64,000 bases of DNA, taken from the NCBI RefSeq assembly GCF_030463535.1, contig NC_132902.1:28206915-28270914 (forward strand), in the 5' to 3' direction. A model generated the notes under the pieces. That model had not been told where the DNA came from. It was given only the letters and a program-made list of their open reading frames with translations, and did not search any database. A program made the translations under genes and the position numbers. This document shows positions 10,801 through 22,585 of this stretch, in pieces; position 1 is the stretch's first letter, and each line of letters starts with the position of its first letter. Origin of the DNA: Salminus brasiliensis (Eukaryota > Chordata > Actinopteri > Characiformes > Bryconidae).

Positions 10801-13247
10801 TGTCAGCGCCTCCATCGTCTTCTTCATCATCTCCATAATGGCGGTGTCTAAGTATGGGGATGGATCCTCCAAAGCTGCAGGAGTAAATAAGCCTTATTCA
10901 TAACCAGCATATAACCACCTATTCATCCCACAGCAGATTAGCCCCACCCATTCAGCCTACAGCAGTTTAGCCCCACCCATTCCGCCTACAGTAGTTAAGC
11001 CTCACCCATTCCGCCTACAGTAGTTTAGCCCCACCCATTCAGCCTACAGCAGTTTAGCCCCACCCATTCACCCTACAGTAGTTAAGCCTCACCCATTCAG
11101 CCTACAGTAGTTAAGCCTCACCCATTCAGCCTACAGTAGTTTAGCCCCACCCATTCCGCCTACAGCAGTTTAGCCCCACCCATTCAGCCTACAGTAGTTT
11201 AGCCCCACCCATTCAGCCTACAGCAGTTTAGCTCCAGGCTGGTTTATAAGACAAAGATCAGATCTGATCAGATTGGCATCAGTTGATACTGAGCATTAAG
11301 AATGTGGATCAAAACCTGGATCAGGACCTCTCTACTGTACACCAATTATAACAAGTTTTTAAGGGGGGGTTAATTCCAGAAAAGTTAGCATTATATTTAT
11401 CACTGCTTATTCGGTTGGAGGTATGTCTGAAGGCTCACTCTCTCCCGCAGGTGTTCGGCTTCATCGCCACCATTGTTTTTGCGCTGGATTTCTATTTCAT
11501 CTTTAATGAGCTGGCAGACTTCCTTAAGGGGGGCGGCGCCAACAACGAGCCTCAGAACACACGAGGTAATTCACATCCTGTCATTTCCCCTCTCATCTCC
11601 TTCTCTCCCACAGTCACTGCAGGTTCATCAAGCTTCCCCCTCTAATCATTTACATCCTTTAATTCCCAGAGGAATCTGAGCTGTGTGTGGAGAGGGGAAA
11701 GTGAGGAGTTGTGGAGTGTAGATCACGATAACAGCAGCTCTAACTGAGTAGAATAAACAAGCAGGCCTTTAAACTGGTCAACAAGGTCTTCCTTAGCCAG
11801 CTGTTTAAATCTTCTGCTGGACGACAGAGAACCAAGATGTTTTCTGTAGTTAAATTGCTTCTGGTCATCTTCTTGTGTTCCCATAGCAACACTGTCTACC
11901 AGTTTTCCCACCAATCAGACAGATATTTCTCCAGATTCCCACTAAAGACTCTTTCTGCACCATACCAGTGTGTGTGTTCATGCTGAGTGTGTGTGATGGG
12001 TAGAAAGCCCAGAATTCACTCCTGTATTATCGGAATTTCCTGTAGGTGGCGTAATAGAGCAGATCAATCTTCAGAGCACAGTGAGAGCTAGCCAGGCTAA
12101 AGTACAGCTTCCAAACATGGTGGAGTTAGTTTCACACACTGATACTGTAACTAAGACCACAAAGTAAACAGTGAGCACCTCTCTTCCATATACACTGACA
12201 GTAGCAGCTGTTCTGGACCTAGGTGGGTCAGGAGTGTACTGTAGATGTGATGGTGGGTCAGAAGTGTACTGTAGATGTGATGGTGGGTCAGTAGGAGTGT
12301 ACTGTAGATGTGATGGTGGGTCAGTCAGGAGTGTACTGTAGATGTGATGGTGGGTCAGGAGTGTACTGTAGATGTGATAGTGGGTCAGGAGTGTACTGTA
12401 GATGTGATGGAGGGCAGGAGTGTACTGTAGATGTGATGGTGGGTCAGTCAGGAGCGTACTGTAGATGTGATGGTGGGTCAGAAGTGTACTGTAGATGTGA
12501 TGGTGGGTCAGGAGTGTACTGTAGATGTGATTGTGGGTCAGGAGTGTACTGTAGATGTGATGGTGGGTCATGAGTGTAATGTAGATGTGATGATGGGTCA
12601 GGAGTGTACTGTAGATGTGATGGTGGGTCAGGAGTGTAATGTAGATGTGATGGTGGGTCAGTCAGGAGTGTACTGTAGATGTGATGGTGGGTCAGAAGTG
12701 TACTGGAGATGCGATGGTGGGTCAGTCAGGAGTGTACTGTAGATGTGATGGTGGGTCAGGAGTGTACTGTAGATGTGATGGTGGGTCAGGAGCGTACTGT
12801 AGATGTGATGGTGGGTCAGGAGCATACTGTGGTTCAGGCTGCAGGAAATGGATTGAACTCCAGCTGCTCTGTGTTCTGAAGCATGTGTTGTCTGTTTTAA
12901 GCTCTTCAGTGGAAACTGAAATGAGTAATCATGGTTAGACTCTGTCAGTCAGCAGTTTGTCAGCAGTACTGCGGATGTCAGCAACATTAAAATAGAAACT
13001 GAAAGTCACTGAGAGGCTGAGAGCAAGGCAGCCTAGTGCTGTATGAACATACGTCTATGAAATTAGCACATAAACACTGTGTATTTACTAAATACAATAT
13101 AATATATATATATATACTATATATATATATATGTGCACACACTAGACAATAGAATGCATGCACTACTGAATGTGGATTTGATTGTGCAGAAAGTGCTGAG
13201 AGATGTTCTCGTTCTCAGACGCAGACTCAGATTCAGACTCGGACTGA
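7887..13247 (+). CDS. cmtm3: CMTM3, CKLF-like MARVEL transmembrane protein 3
   Basis: Five coding exons: 7887-8006, 10426-10581, 10787-10882, 11451-11565 and 13201-13247 (preferred). The first four junctions are GT-AG and in frame. The product is about 177 residues (human 182). Start MGDMEDPDRRGDPPNPS. Four helices at about residues 41-55, 61-76, 97-112 and 125-143. Close family matches are DFLRCVSASIVFF, KYGDGSSKAAGVFGF and ATIVFALDFYFIFNE, each nearly as in human CMTM3. The acidic tail SDADSDSDSD at 168-177 matches the human SDSDSD end. That tail needs the second of two AGs at the last acceptor (13199-13200). The first AG (13188-13189) would give a different tail, rich in Q and T, ending at 13272. 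Human CMTM3 is a small membrane protein often silenced in tumours and linked to receptor trafficking. Very confident of family, less of the last exon edge. Confidence 0.92.
8077..8175. repeat. 99-bp perfect palindrome in cmtm3 intron 1
   Basis: Two 49-base arms (8077-8125 and 8127-8175) are exact reverse complements around a single G at 8126. The centre reads GGCGCCTGAGGCGCC. Pairing stops at 8076/8176. It lies 70 bases after exon 1. As RNA it would form a near-perfect hairpin; as DNA a cruciform. Confidence 0.95.
8176..9055. other. cmtm3 intron 1, AT-rich part
   Basis: AT-rich intronic DNA with a TA dinucleotide run near 8762-8780. No coding or repeat signature was recognised. Confidence 0.4.
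9060..9610. mobile_element. Fold-back MITE-like repeat in cmtm3 intron 1
   Basis: The left part has 'cagcactgcagtgacgctga', a TGGTGGTGGTG run and 'ccagtggatcagacacagc'. The right part carries the inverted counterpart 'cagcagcactgcagtctg' then 'atccactcctgagc'. This internally palindromic layout is typical of a repeat that is abundant in fish genomes. No transposase was seen, so it would be non-autonomous. Confidence 0.6.
10060..10410 (-). repeat. Third copy of the cklf exon 2 flanking repeat
   Basis: It shares 'acagcccataatttatctcc', the GATGATGATG run and three tandem copies of 'gtagaacagctctgactg' with 2750-3262, in the same orientation. It ends about 15 bases before the cmtm3 exon 2 acceptor (10424-10425), so the repeat sits against exon 2 of both genes. 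Confidence 0.8.
10915..11233 (+). repeat. ~29-bp minisatellite in cmtm3 intron 3
   Basis: About eleven copies of a unit like AGCCTACAGTAGTTTAGCC plus CCACCCATTC. It begins about 35 bases after exon 3. Related single units occur at 35510-35575 and 35985-36065 inside cmtm4 intron 1. Confidence 0.9.
11857..12110 (+). repeat. Duplicated unique flank beside the 30-bp array (copy 1)
   Basis: About 250 bases that recur at 33628-33866 with few differences, from GCTTCTGGTCATCTTCTTG to GCCAGGCTAAAGTACA. In both places a minisatellite with the same unit follows, so flank and array travelled together. No open frame or terminal repeat was identified. Confidence 0.85.
12222..12830 (+). repeat. 30-34-bp minisatellite in cmtm3 intron 4
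   Basis: About twenty copies of a unit GGTGGGTCAGGAGTGTACTG plus TAGATGTGAT. Some units carry an extra GTCA, which shifts length to 34. Open frames across it (up to 166 residues on the minus strand) are translated repeat. A second array of the same unit lies at 33868-35145. Confidence 0.95.
13188..13200 (+). promoter_or_regulatory. Tandem 3' splice acceptors of the cmtm3 last exon
   Basis: Two AG dinucleotides 11 bases apart (13188-13189 and 13199-13200) lie at the start of the last coding exon. Exon 4 ends in phase 1. Only the second AG yields the conserved SDSD tail; the first shifts the frame to a stop at 13270-13272. The pyrimidine tract before the first AG is weak. Confidence 0.6.
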
Positions 13248-13441
13248 AGCTGCAGCCACTGAAGACCAGTGATGAGTGACCACTAAAGTGCCTGAAGGAA
13301 AACTACAGGGCCTGAGGGAGAACCAACCCGCGCAGGACTGTATTCAGGCTCTTCTGTATCTATTCATTAACCAAAGAACAGTGTTTTCCAAAACCTTCCA
13401 AACTAACATTTAAGTCTCTACTGTTGTGCCTTATAGGGTGG
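13248..13441 (+). other. cmtm3 proximal 3' UTR
   Basis: Sequence right after the stop codon with no AATAAA before the Tc1 relic. Candidate AATAAA hexamers occur only at about 15346 and 15806, so the transcript may run through the relic. Confidence 0.35.
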
Positions 13442-14620
13442 AGCTAAAGGCATGTGAAAAAGTTAGGACACCCCATGAAAAGCTTTGTGTTTTTATATAT
13501 TATGTATTTATATATCTGGACTTTTGGTCTTGTGAGATGGAGGTAAACTAACTAAACACTCACAACTGAAAAAAATTAATTAATACATTTGTCCTTTGAA
13601 GAAAAAGTTCACCACCCACTTTCATCACTCCTTCAAAAGTGTAGAATCAGAGTCGGGAGCAGAAGATCAGATGCAGATGATCAGAACATGGTTGGAGAGG
13701 ATTATTCTGGAGGAGTCTGGAGTCTGATTAAACTCAGACGTTTAGTCTGGTCTGATCTTAATGGTTGAAGTGAGGGGTGAAGAAGATCACCATGGTCAGA
13801 TCCAGAGAGCTCTCTGAGGCCTTCAGAAAGAAGGGTGGAGATGCAGAGGAGTCTGGGAAGGGGTTTAAACAGATCTCAGAACAGTTAGAGATCAGCTGCT
13901 GTTCCACTGTCCACTAAATCATTTATAAGAGCTGACCAACATGACCAGATCAGACCATCCCAACAGCCCAACAGCAGAAACACAAGACGAGTAAAGAAGA
14001 GCCCAACAGTCCTAAAATGTTTAATATCTCATCACAGGACCTACCGGTAGCTCTCACCTCAGCTGAAGGTAAAGTACAGCTTCTATCATCAGAAAGAGAG
14101 CAGACAGGTTTGATTTTAATGGGAGGAGAGCAAGGAGGAAGAGAACACCTAGACCAGACCAGGACATCTGGAACAATGAGCTTTGGACAGATGAATCCAA
14201 AGTAGAATTATTTGGACACAGTAACAGAGAACATGTTTGGTGTAAACCAGACACAGCATTTGAGCACAAGAACCCATATCATGGAGGTGGAGATGTCCTG
14301 GTTTGGGACTGCTGTTCTGCAGTAGGGTCTGGAGAGCTTTCCAACACAGAATCCACAATTATATCAGAGGAAGTTTGAAGACAATGCGAGAAAATCTGTG
14401 TAAAAGCTAAAGCTGAAACATCACACAGCTGAGAGATCTCTGCATGGAGGAGTGGGAAACACCTTCTCCCAATTGATGTGAGAGACTGTAGATCAGTATA
14501 GGATAACAGCTATTAGAGCACAGGGTGTCCAAACATGAAGAGCAGATCTCCAGACATTTAAATATACTCAAAAACACAAATGTTTTCATGGGGTGTCCTA
14601 ACCTTTTTACATGACGGTGT
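13442..14620 (+). mobile_element. Decayed Tc1-like transposon with both terminal repeats
   Basis: Both ends carry a long inverted repeat. The left end has GTTAGGACACCCCATGAAAA and the right end TTTTCATGGGGTGTCCTAAC. The interior at about 14173-14315 reads NNELWTDESKVELFG and later HGGGDVLVWDC, which match the Tc1 DDE-domain motifs (W-D-E-S and HGGG-W). The N-terminal part is broken by stops and the whole is about 1.2 kb against roughly 1.6 kb for intact elements. It is inactive. Confidence 0.85.
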
Positions 14621-14970
14621 GTTTTAAACTGCATTTTTATACCTGTGATGACCATCTGAGTGTTTATGTGTGTGTGTGTTTGGGTGTTGTTGTTTTGGGT
14701 ACGTTGGTGGGTGTGGTTTTGGAGTGATTTCAGTAACTGACCGTCAGAGAGGTGATTTAAATTTTTTGCACCAAAAAATATAGTTTACATGAATTTACAT
14801 GCTGACAGGAGGGTGGCTGGTCTCATCCATCTGTCCAGCTGCCATAAGTTCACGTGTGTGTGTGTGTGTGTGTTAGCACTGTTTTGTAATGCCTTTGCTG
14901 CAAATAATATCTGAGTGAATGAATTCATTAAATCTAGTTGATATATATTTCTCATTATGAGATTGCACCA

Positions 14971-15232
14971 ATCAGCCATAACATTAAAACCACCTGCGGA
15001 ATATTGCATAGGGCCCCTTTGTGCTGCCAACAGCTCTGACCCCAGGCATGGACTCCATAACAGCTCCGAAGTCCTGAAAGTTTTAAGGTGGGCGGAGCCT
15101 CCATGAGCATCAATGAGAGTCTTGGCCAACTGACTGTTCCATCACTGCCTGATAGATCCACACCTAGACAGGAGCCCCTGGAACCAGATCATCTTTACTT
15201 TGTGGTTTTAATGTTTTGGCTGATAAGTGTAT
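14971..15232. mobile_element. Short TIR element (Tc1-derived MITE)
   Basis: It starts with 'atcagccataacattaaaac' and ends with the inverted form 'gttttaatgttttggctgat'. The 260-bp interior has no intact frame. The same terminal motif starts the fragments at 5770 and 38505. Confidence 0.75.
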
Positions 15233-16400
15233 CTGGTTTCTGGATCACCTTGTATCTCCATTTTTTGTTGTTTCTCTCTTTTCTTCATAAAGTATCAGAA
15301 TTTCATAATGAACGGACCAATAGAAATGCTCCAAAATGAATGAAAAGAATAAAATCTGACTTCCATTGAAGGTTAAGAAGGTTTGTATTCCTACTCCTGT
15401 AAAACTGCCATTTTGGAGATACGAGGTTTTTGTGGAACAGTAATAATAATTAAAGAATTCTATTCTCACAGCTTTCTTCTAATGAGAAATATTAGTTTTA
15501 TTTGCTACATTTAGGAAGCTTTCACGCAGCAGTATATCACCTTCACCTGTTGCCTATATGCTGCAAACGGTCACAGGAAGCCCCTGAGCTGTGGTGTAAC
15601 CCTGCTGAACGTGGTCAGCAGTGGAGGGTCCTGTAGGCTCTGTAGTAAAGGATTGTATTCTTGTCCACATGAGTGCAGCATGTCTTCTTTCTGCCTATGA
15701 CCCACGCTGGTGTTTCAGAGAAGCACGAAAAAGCTTTAATGGTTGTCTTTGACCACTTACTGCAGTTACACCTCACCCCTGTAACTGTACACTTTACCTT
15801 TATTACAATAAACCTGTTTCTCACTCTGGTTTATGGACATTAATGTTTCATTACATTTCTCAGCTTTGGAATCCTGCTTGTTGACGTCAAAAATACAATT
15901 ACAGACATCTGAAAGGGCCAACATCCTACGATATCCCCCAGAGCTCCACTTATATTAGTGTGGGTTTATGAACAAAGCAAAATACCATTTAATCCCATTG
16001 CTCTCAAGGTGGGGTCCAAGCGGCCAAGGAGTCCCTAATTTATGTGGTTGCTTTAGTGTTAATGTAGTAATTTTTGCTATGGGGTGTTAGGTGGTTTTTA
16101 GGGTGTTGCTTGGTGGTTGCTAGCATCAAGATGACACAATTGGGGGGGGGGGGGGTCGTGTCTGGGACGCTGGTATCAAAAGCTGTGTATAAGCATATTA
16201 AGCACATAATTCCTAGTAAATAAATAAAATAAAATAAATAAACACATTACATATTGATGTATATACACATAGCTATAGGAGTATCATGTTGTAGTTCTTG
16301 CTTGTTTGAGAGGTCACAGTCCTACACATTACCTTGCTTTTACTTAAGTGTGTAGGTCTGAATGTCAAACTGTTCAAACAGAAGAGCTCATTAATCTGAC
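15233..16400. other. Convergent cmtm3-cmtm4 intergenic gap
   Basis: No exon was recognised. It holds plus-strand AATAAA hexamers near 15346 and 15806 that could serve cmtm3, and a G homopolymer near 16143. Confidence 0.4.
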
Positions 16401-17734
16401 GACCAGAATCAAATTAATTTATTTAAGCAAAAAACAAAAAAAAGGTTACAATCACAAATCATTCATCTGTAAAAGCATTTGTAAATCTACACACAGTTCC
16501 ATAAATACAAAAATACAGATTTGAGTACTGCTTTCAGGAGTAAGACACGTTTTAACTGTTTAACATTTACTGATCTAAAAAGAAATTAAATAAAATCATA
16601 GCTGTGACCCAAATCTTCATCACAGTGATTCTTCAAGCGGCCCGTCCTCATCCTCAGACATTACAGAGGCTGTTTAAATGATGATTAAACCTGATAAATA
16701 TTCTGAACGGTTATAATCAGATATTAATCTCGGTACGTAACGTCATCTCAGCCCACCACAGAAAACAGGAGGGGTGAAGCGTAGCACAGTATTGCTAAAG
16801 GGGGATTACAGCACCATCTACACCGGTCAGGCCAGTCCTTCATCCACACTTCACTAAAGTCTCCGATTGTCCTTCTAAACCCCCACAGTGTTCCTCACCA
16901 TCACGGAGACTGATGAGGAACTCCTGGGCTGATGATGATAACGGACCATTAGCCAGCGCCACAGCACCAGATCCCACCACAGCTTAAACACTGTAGAACA
17001 GGCTAGCTGCTAATGCTAACTGCTTCGTAGCTGAAATGCTAACAGGCTGGCTGCAGCAATCTCATAATGCTAGTGCTAACGCTAGAGGCCTCATATTCCC
17101 TAAAGAGGCTAGCTACTAATGCTAGATTACTCACATTTCCTACAGAGGCTAGCAGCTTACGCTAGCGGCCTTACTGAAAACAGGCCAGCTGTGGCTGCTA
17201 AACATGCTAGATGTCAATGCTGGTGTCTTCTTCATCCTTAATAGAAGTTTCCTCAAAAGATTCAGAAGATACTAGCTGCTAATGATAACATTTGGCTATG
17301 CTAAATTATCTACAACGTACACTAGCGGCACTAGCCTATGCCGCTAAAAATGCTGGTTGCTAAAGCTAGCTGGTAGCCTGATATTCTCTAGGCTAGCTGT
17401 TGTTGTTGTGGGTTTTAGTGCGTTTATCACAGTAAACGTGGCTCCAATCTGCACTGCTGTCATCCTCTGCAGCATTAGCATTAGCATTAGCATTAGCACA
17501 ACTGGGATGCCAGGTTATGGGTTGTAATTATCAGCAGTAATTCCAGTATCAGTCCAAAAATAATTACTTAAATTTATTGTCAAACAGTGAATTGGCTGCC
17601 AATGTATATCATACACTCCTACGTCAAATCTAGTTAGGGTGAAAATTCACCGCACAGTATTCCTCCGACCCAGTAAAGCGTTAAAACGTATTAAATAAGA
17701 TGTTCAATCAAAGCTGAAACACGTCTGCGTTCAC

Positions 17735-18075
17735 GCGGCAGGTCACAGCGGCCCAAATCTGATCTGTTTCAGCAAATGTGGCACAGGTGTGTTACCTGGG
17801 TGGCAGTGTGAACGAAATCAATTCGGATTTGGGCCGCTTTAATATGTGGTCCTGAAATCCGATACAGTCTGATACTTAGTCTGAACAGCCAGATCAGAAT
17901 TCATGCAACTTTTACATCAATTCAACTCCACATTCGCAAAAAAATGCATGCAGAGGAAAAAGGAGTCAGGGTCTGTTTAGGAGCATGAACTGTTCAGATG
18001 GATGTCAGATATAGGTCACAATAAAAAGAAATCGGATTTGGGCCACTTCACCTGTGAGGACGTAGCCGAAGACAC
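17735..18075. repeat. Candidate dispersed repeat with inverted ends
   Basis: It contains 'ggcccaaatctgatctg' near one end and 'atcggatttgggccac' near the other, with a further 'ttcggatttgggcc' inside. The inverted relation suggests a short non-autonomous DNA transposon. No coding potential. Confidence 0.45.
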
Positions 18076-18479
18076 AGAGAAAGCATTACAACTGAATGAA
18101 ATTAGGAATGAATGTGACGAGTCTTGAATTTGGTCCTCTTCAGAACAGCATTATTTTTCACACTTCAGTGGAACAGTTATTGTACACATTTATCTGCTCT
18201 GCGTATTAAAGCGATAGTTTGATGGAAAGTCAAACTGGCACGGCTGTGTCCTGGTTCAGCTGAAATGCTAAGCGATTAACAACTCCATACGGACTGAGGC
18301 ACGTATGATTCAGGCGTGCAGGTAGCATTGTGCTAATTGGTGAGGTATAAGCCTTTTCAGCTGCATTAGCCAGACGCACTTCAGACGGCTTCGGATATCC
18401 AACATGGCCTAATCAACATTCAGGATGAAGGGAGGAACCCTGGGTACATTTGATTTTGGGTCAAACTACTGCTTTAAGA

Positions 18480-19320
18480 AATGAGCATTCGGGCTAACCC
18501 AAGGCACCGTGGAGGAAAAAGACAAAGACAGACGCCCTCATTTCCTTCAAACACAGCTGAAAGCGCTCTGCTGGAGGGGGCCGAGCCGTGGACTGTATAT
18601 AAGAGTGGACAGTGCGTCCCCGCTCACTCCCATTGTGATGTTTTGAAGCCAAAACATGGCCGAAATGGAAGCTGCCATCTTGTCTGAGCATGTGCAGTAG
18701 AGACTGGAGGCAAGGCCATGAGACCACCCGAAGGTCGCCCATATTTCTTAATGGCAAGACCCTCCCCTGTCTCTATACTGGGAGCACACACAGCGACTGA
18801 GCGTTACCTTTATCAGAAATGAGGGAACATGATTACAACCCAATGACGGCTCCATCAACTGTACGGCAGGTCTGTAAGCACACCGACACGCCGTCGGAGC
18901 TGCCACTCACATCATCGCCCCATCCCACCAAAGAACTCCTATAAAAGGTGTTTAATTATGAAGAAGAACAAATCTGGCAAAAAAATAATCAAACAAACAA
19001 AAAATTGATTTTAATTAAAAAAAAATTCTTTCTGCTATGTTAACTAAAAATGGGAATGGGCGGGGCTAAAAGTTGTACTGCAGTCAGCCACCAGAGGGCG
19101 CAAGACACATTCAGGCTTCGTTTTTAGACCGCTGTCGTCCAGTCCACTCTTCAGCCCCGTCCACGCGTATACGGATATTTTTAAAAACTGAGATTTCTCT
19201 CCTCCGTTTTTTAAAATACTTCAGTCCACGGAGACGAAAACGCTTGCATGAGCATTCTAGCCCTGTAGGGGGCGACAGTACCACGAGAGAGAGATCAAAA
19301 CACCACGAAAAAGGGGTTTA
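18480..19320. other. Non-coding segment with possible old repeats
   Basis: Short open frames on both strands resemble no known protein. Words such as 'ccaccagagggcgc' and 'tgtagggggcgacag' are typical of fish interspersed repeats, but no element boundaries could be set. Confidence 0.3.
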
Positions 19321-20311
19321 ATCCCAAATTACACACTGCTCCCTACATAGTGTACCACGCTAGTCAACCGTATCTACATTTACACATGTGTGGAAATCTG
19401 ATCTCTAGTGCTATCTTTTGCGATATGGTAAAAATACTATATCACAATATTTTAAGACATTTTTAACGATACACAATATTTATCACAACACATGTAATCC
19501 CAGACTAAATACACCAGTATCTACAGATCCTTAAAAACCTCGGTTCAGATCCTCCGCCAGACTGAATACACTGATTTCTATTCATCTGCTGCTCTTCATC
19601 TGATTACACCAGTCTGATCACACTGTGAGTAATGAACCTGCAGCTGATCAGGGCTTAGTAAGCACTAACCTCCGTATGCTCAGAAAAGCTTATTGTGCAT
19701 CACAATAACAACATTGATCATGATAAGATAAAACATCGTCCTATTGCCCAGCTCTAGTTCACTATATAGGGAGTAAGGAGGAATTTGAGATTCAGGCAGA
19801 GAAAGCTCAGGTTCGGAAAAGCTCCGTTTACAGTGACCAAACACAGTGTTTTCCTGCGGACGATGATCCATATACGTGCGGACGGGGTCTTATATACAGT
19901 CCAGATCTGCAGTCTTAGAGACAGTCTACAGTCTAACAGCACAGGCACTCCAAGGCAATGTAATCACACACACACTTAAGTATATTTACACCTTATTCTG
20001 AACATGGCTGCCTCTTCTGATCAACATATACACATAGCCGGCAAGCTGGAGTCACACAGAGGTGCAGTGAGAGCCTCGAAGACTGTCCCACAGAGAACGT
20101 CGGTTTCGTACCAGGAGGAATGCACACAATCAGATCCCCACCGTTTCCAGCCTTACCCCCAACGCAATCAATCAGACGAGACATGTTTGGGCTTCAACAT
20201 CTGCTAACAGTGAAGTTCAGGCTCTGAATGGACGCTGCTGTTTTAGCAAGGCTATCTGTTTATAAATAAAATCCTGCTAAAAACACAGCTTAGTTCATGG
20301 CCAGCACAGTG

Positions 20312-20825
20312 TACACTATATGGACAAAAGTATTGGGACACCTGCTCATCATTTGTATCTTCTGAAATCAAGAGTATTAAGGAGCTGATCCTGCTTTTGT
20401 TGGAGTAACTGTCTCTACTGTCCAGAGAAGAAGACTTTCTACTAGATTCTGGAGCAGCATTGCTGACACAAGCAACAGTTACGCGACGAGCGACGAGGTC
20501 AGGATGGTGGATGATGATCACCATCCCACGTCATCCCAACCCAACTCATCCCAAAAGTACTGGATGGAGCTCCTCCTCCATCATTCCAGAGAACACAGTT
20601 CCTCCACTGCTCCACAGCTCCTCAATGCTGGGGGGCTTTATACCCCTCTAGCCCACGCCTGGCATTATTAGGCAGCATGGAGCCAATAGGGTCATGATGT
20701 TGATGTGCTCCAGAGAGTCCTATTCTATTGGCAGTACTACTGGCTATGTGTGTGCATTTGCACATCTGTGTCAGCAATGGGTGCATTTAGAAGGGGTGTC
20801 CACAAACATTTAGGCATATAGTGTA
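20312..20825. mobile_element. TIR element, complete copy of a ~0.5-kb MITE family
   Basis: It starts TACACTATATGGACAAAAGT and ends with the inverted form ATTTAGGCATATAGTGTA, with GGGACACC / GGGTGTCC just inside. Ends in TA fit a Tc1/mariner-type target site. Partial copies lie at 25596-25800, 27071-27250, 31598-31735 and 58643-59095. No intact frame. Confidence 0.8.
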
Positions 20826-21076
20826 TATGCTTCCACTGTTCTAGCTGAATTAGCCTTGTAGCGCTATTGCTAAGCTAAAGAACCAAACATGTCTGGACTC
20901 CAACATTTGAGCTAATGCAGGGAACCTGGGTGGATTAGACACTGGATAACTGGTACCGTGAGTCTACTACAGCTACTATAGCTCGGACATTCTGCAGGTA
21001 CTGAGACTGATCAGGCACAGTGAGGGGAAGGAAACAGATATGCTATCAGGGCTAACGCTAATACACTGCACTGCAC

Positions 21077-21095
21077 TGCACTGTGTGTGTGTGTG

Positions 21096-21162
<67 letters not shown>
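21077..21162. repeat. TG / TA / CA palindromic microsatellite
   Basis: A (TG)n run, a short TATATATA core and a (AC)n run follow each other. The TG and AC halves are complementary, so the tract can fold back. Confidence 0.9.
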
Positions 21163-21163
<1 letters not shown>

Positions 21164-21689
21164 CACTGGCATGTAAATGTTGAGGAGAGTGCTGTCGGGA
21201 CACTAGCCGCTAGCTCCAGAAGGATGTTCTGATCTGTTCAGTTTTATAAGGAGTGTACGGAATATTTAGTGCACTGAAACAAAAAAACTGTCTTTAACAA
21301 TATAACCAACATATTATTAGGAAAAATAATATATTATTACTGAAAATGGAATCATCTTAAAAAATGAAAACAGTCACTGTTTATGCCGCAACATCAGAAG
21401 ATGCATTTGATCGACTGATGAATCACGAGCGTGTCCTTCTTAAAGGGAGGGTCTGAAGTTGTAGTGTTGTATCACACAGGCTCTAAAGCTCTACTGGAGC
21501 CTCATTCATTCTCCCAGAGGAGGATCATCTTGTGATTTGATTGGCTAATTGGCGAATGTTCTGCTTAGATTCAGCCAATTATAGAAGGCCATTCTTTCCA
21601 GGCTCCACCCACAAATGTGTTCTTCTATAGCTACTGTTGTGCTTACAGAACACCAATTAAAATAATTTAGTTAATAATATTCACCCTAA

Positions 21690-22585
21690 TGAGAGACTGT
21701 AGCTCCGCCTCCTCAGTGTATATTACAATACAGTCTCTCATTAGGGTGAATATTAATAACGCTCTAAATGTAGGTATTGTGATATACACTGAGGAGGCGG
21801 AGCTACAGTCTCTCATTAGGGTGAATATTAATAACGCTCTAAATGTAGGTATTGTGATATACACTGAGGAGGAGGAGCTACAGTCTCTCATTAGGGTGAA
21901 TATTAATAACGCTCTAAATGTAGGTATTGTGATATACACTGAGGAGGCGGAGCTACAGTCTCTCATTAGGGTGAATATTAATAATGCTCTAAATGTAGGT
22001 ATTGTGATATACACTGAGGAGGCGGAGCTACAGTCTCTCATTAGGGTGAATATTAATAACACTCTAAATGTAGGTATTGTGATATACACTGAGGAGGCGG
22101 AGCTACAGTCTCTCATTAGGATGAATATTAATAACACTCTAAATGTAGGTATTGTGATATACACTGAGGAGGCGGAGCTACAGTCTCTCATTAGGGTGAA
22201 TATTAATAACGCTCTAAATGTAGGTATTGTGATATACACTGAGGAGGCGGAGCTACAGTCTCTCATTAGGGTGAATATTAATAACGCTCTAAATGTAGGT
22301 ATTGTGATATACACTGAGGAGGAGGAGCTACAGTGTCTCATTAGGGTGAATATTAATAACTCTAAATGTAGGTATTGTGATATACACTGAGGAGGAGGAG
22401 CTACAGTCTCTCATTAGGGTGAATATTAATAACGCTCTAAATGTAGGTATTGTGATATACACTGAGGAGGAGGAGCTACAGTCTCTCATTAGGGTGAATA
22501 TTAATAACGCTCTAAATGTAGGTATTGTGATATACACTGAGGAGGCGGAGCTACAGTCTCTCATTAGGGGGAATATTAATAACAA
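21690..22585 (+). repeat. 75-bp tandem array, open on both strands
   Basis: About twelve copies of a 75-bp unit containing GGTGAATATTAATAACGCTC and GTGATATACACTGAGGAGGC. Because 75 is a multiple of three, frames stay open on both strands (233 residues plus, 224 minus). The first ~45 bases (21690-21735) are an inverted copy, so the array starts with a fold-back. Variants are mostly single substitutions such as GGAGGC/GGAGGA. No protein family was recognised. Confidence 0.95.

Noticed and set aside
12071-12571. 166-residue HHIYSTLLT-repeat frame
   Set aside because: Translation of the 30-bp minisatellite on the minus strand.
15233-16400. Additional gene between cmtm3 and cmtm4
   Set aside because: Only short frames without splice-consistent exons or family motifs.
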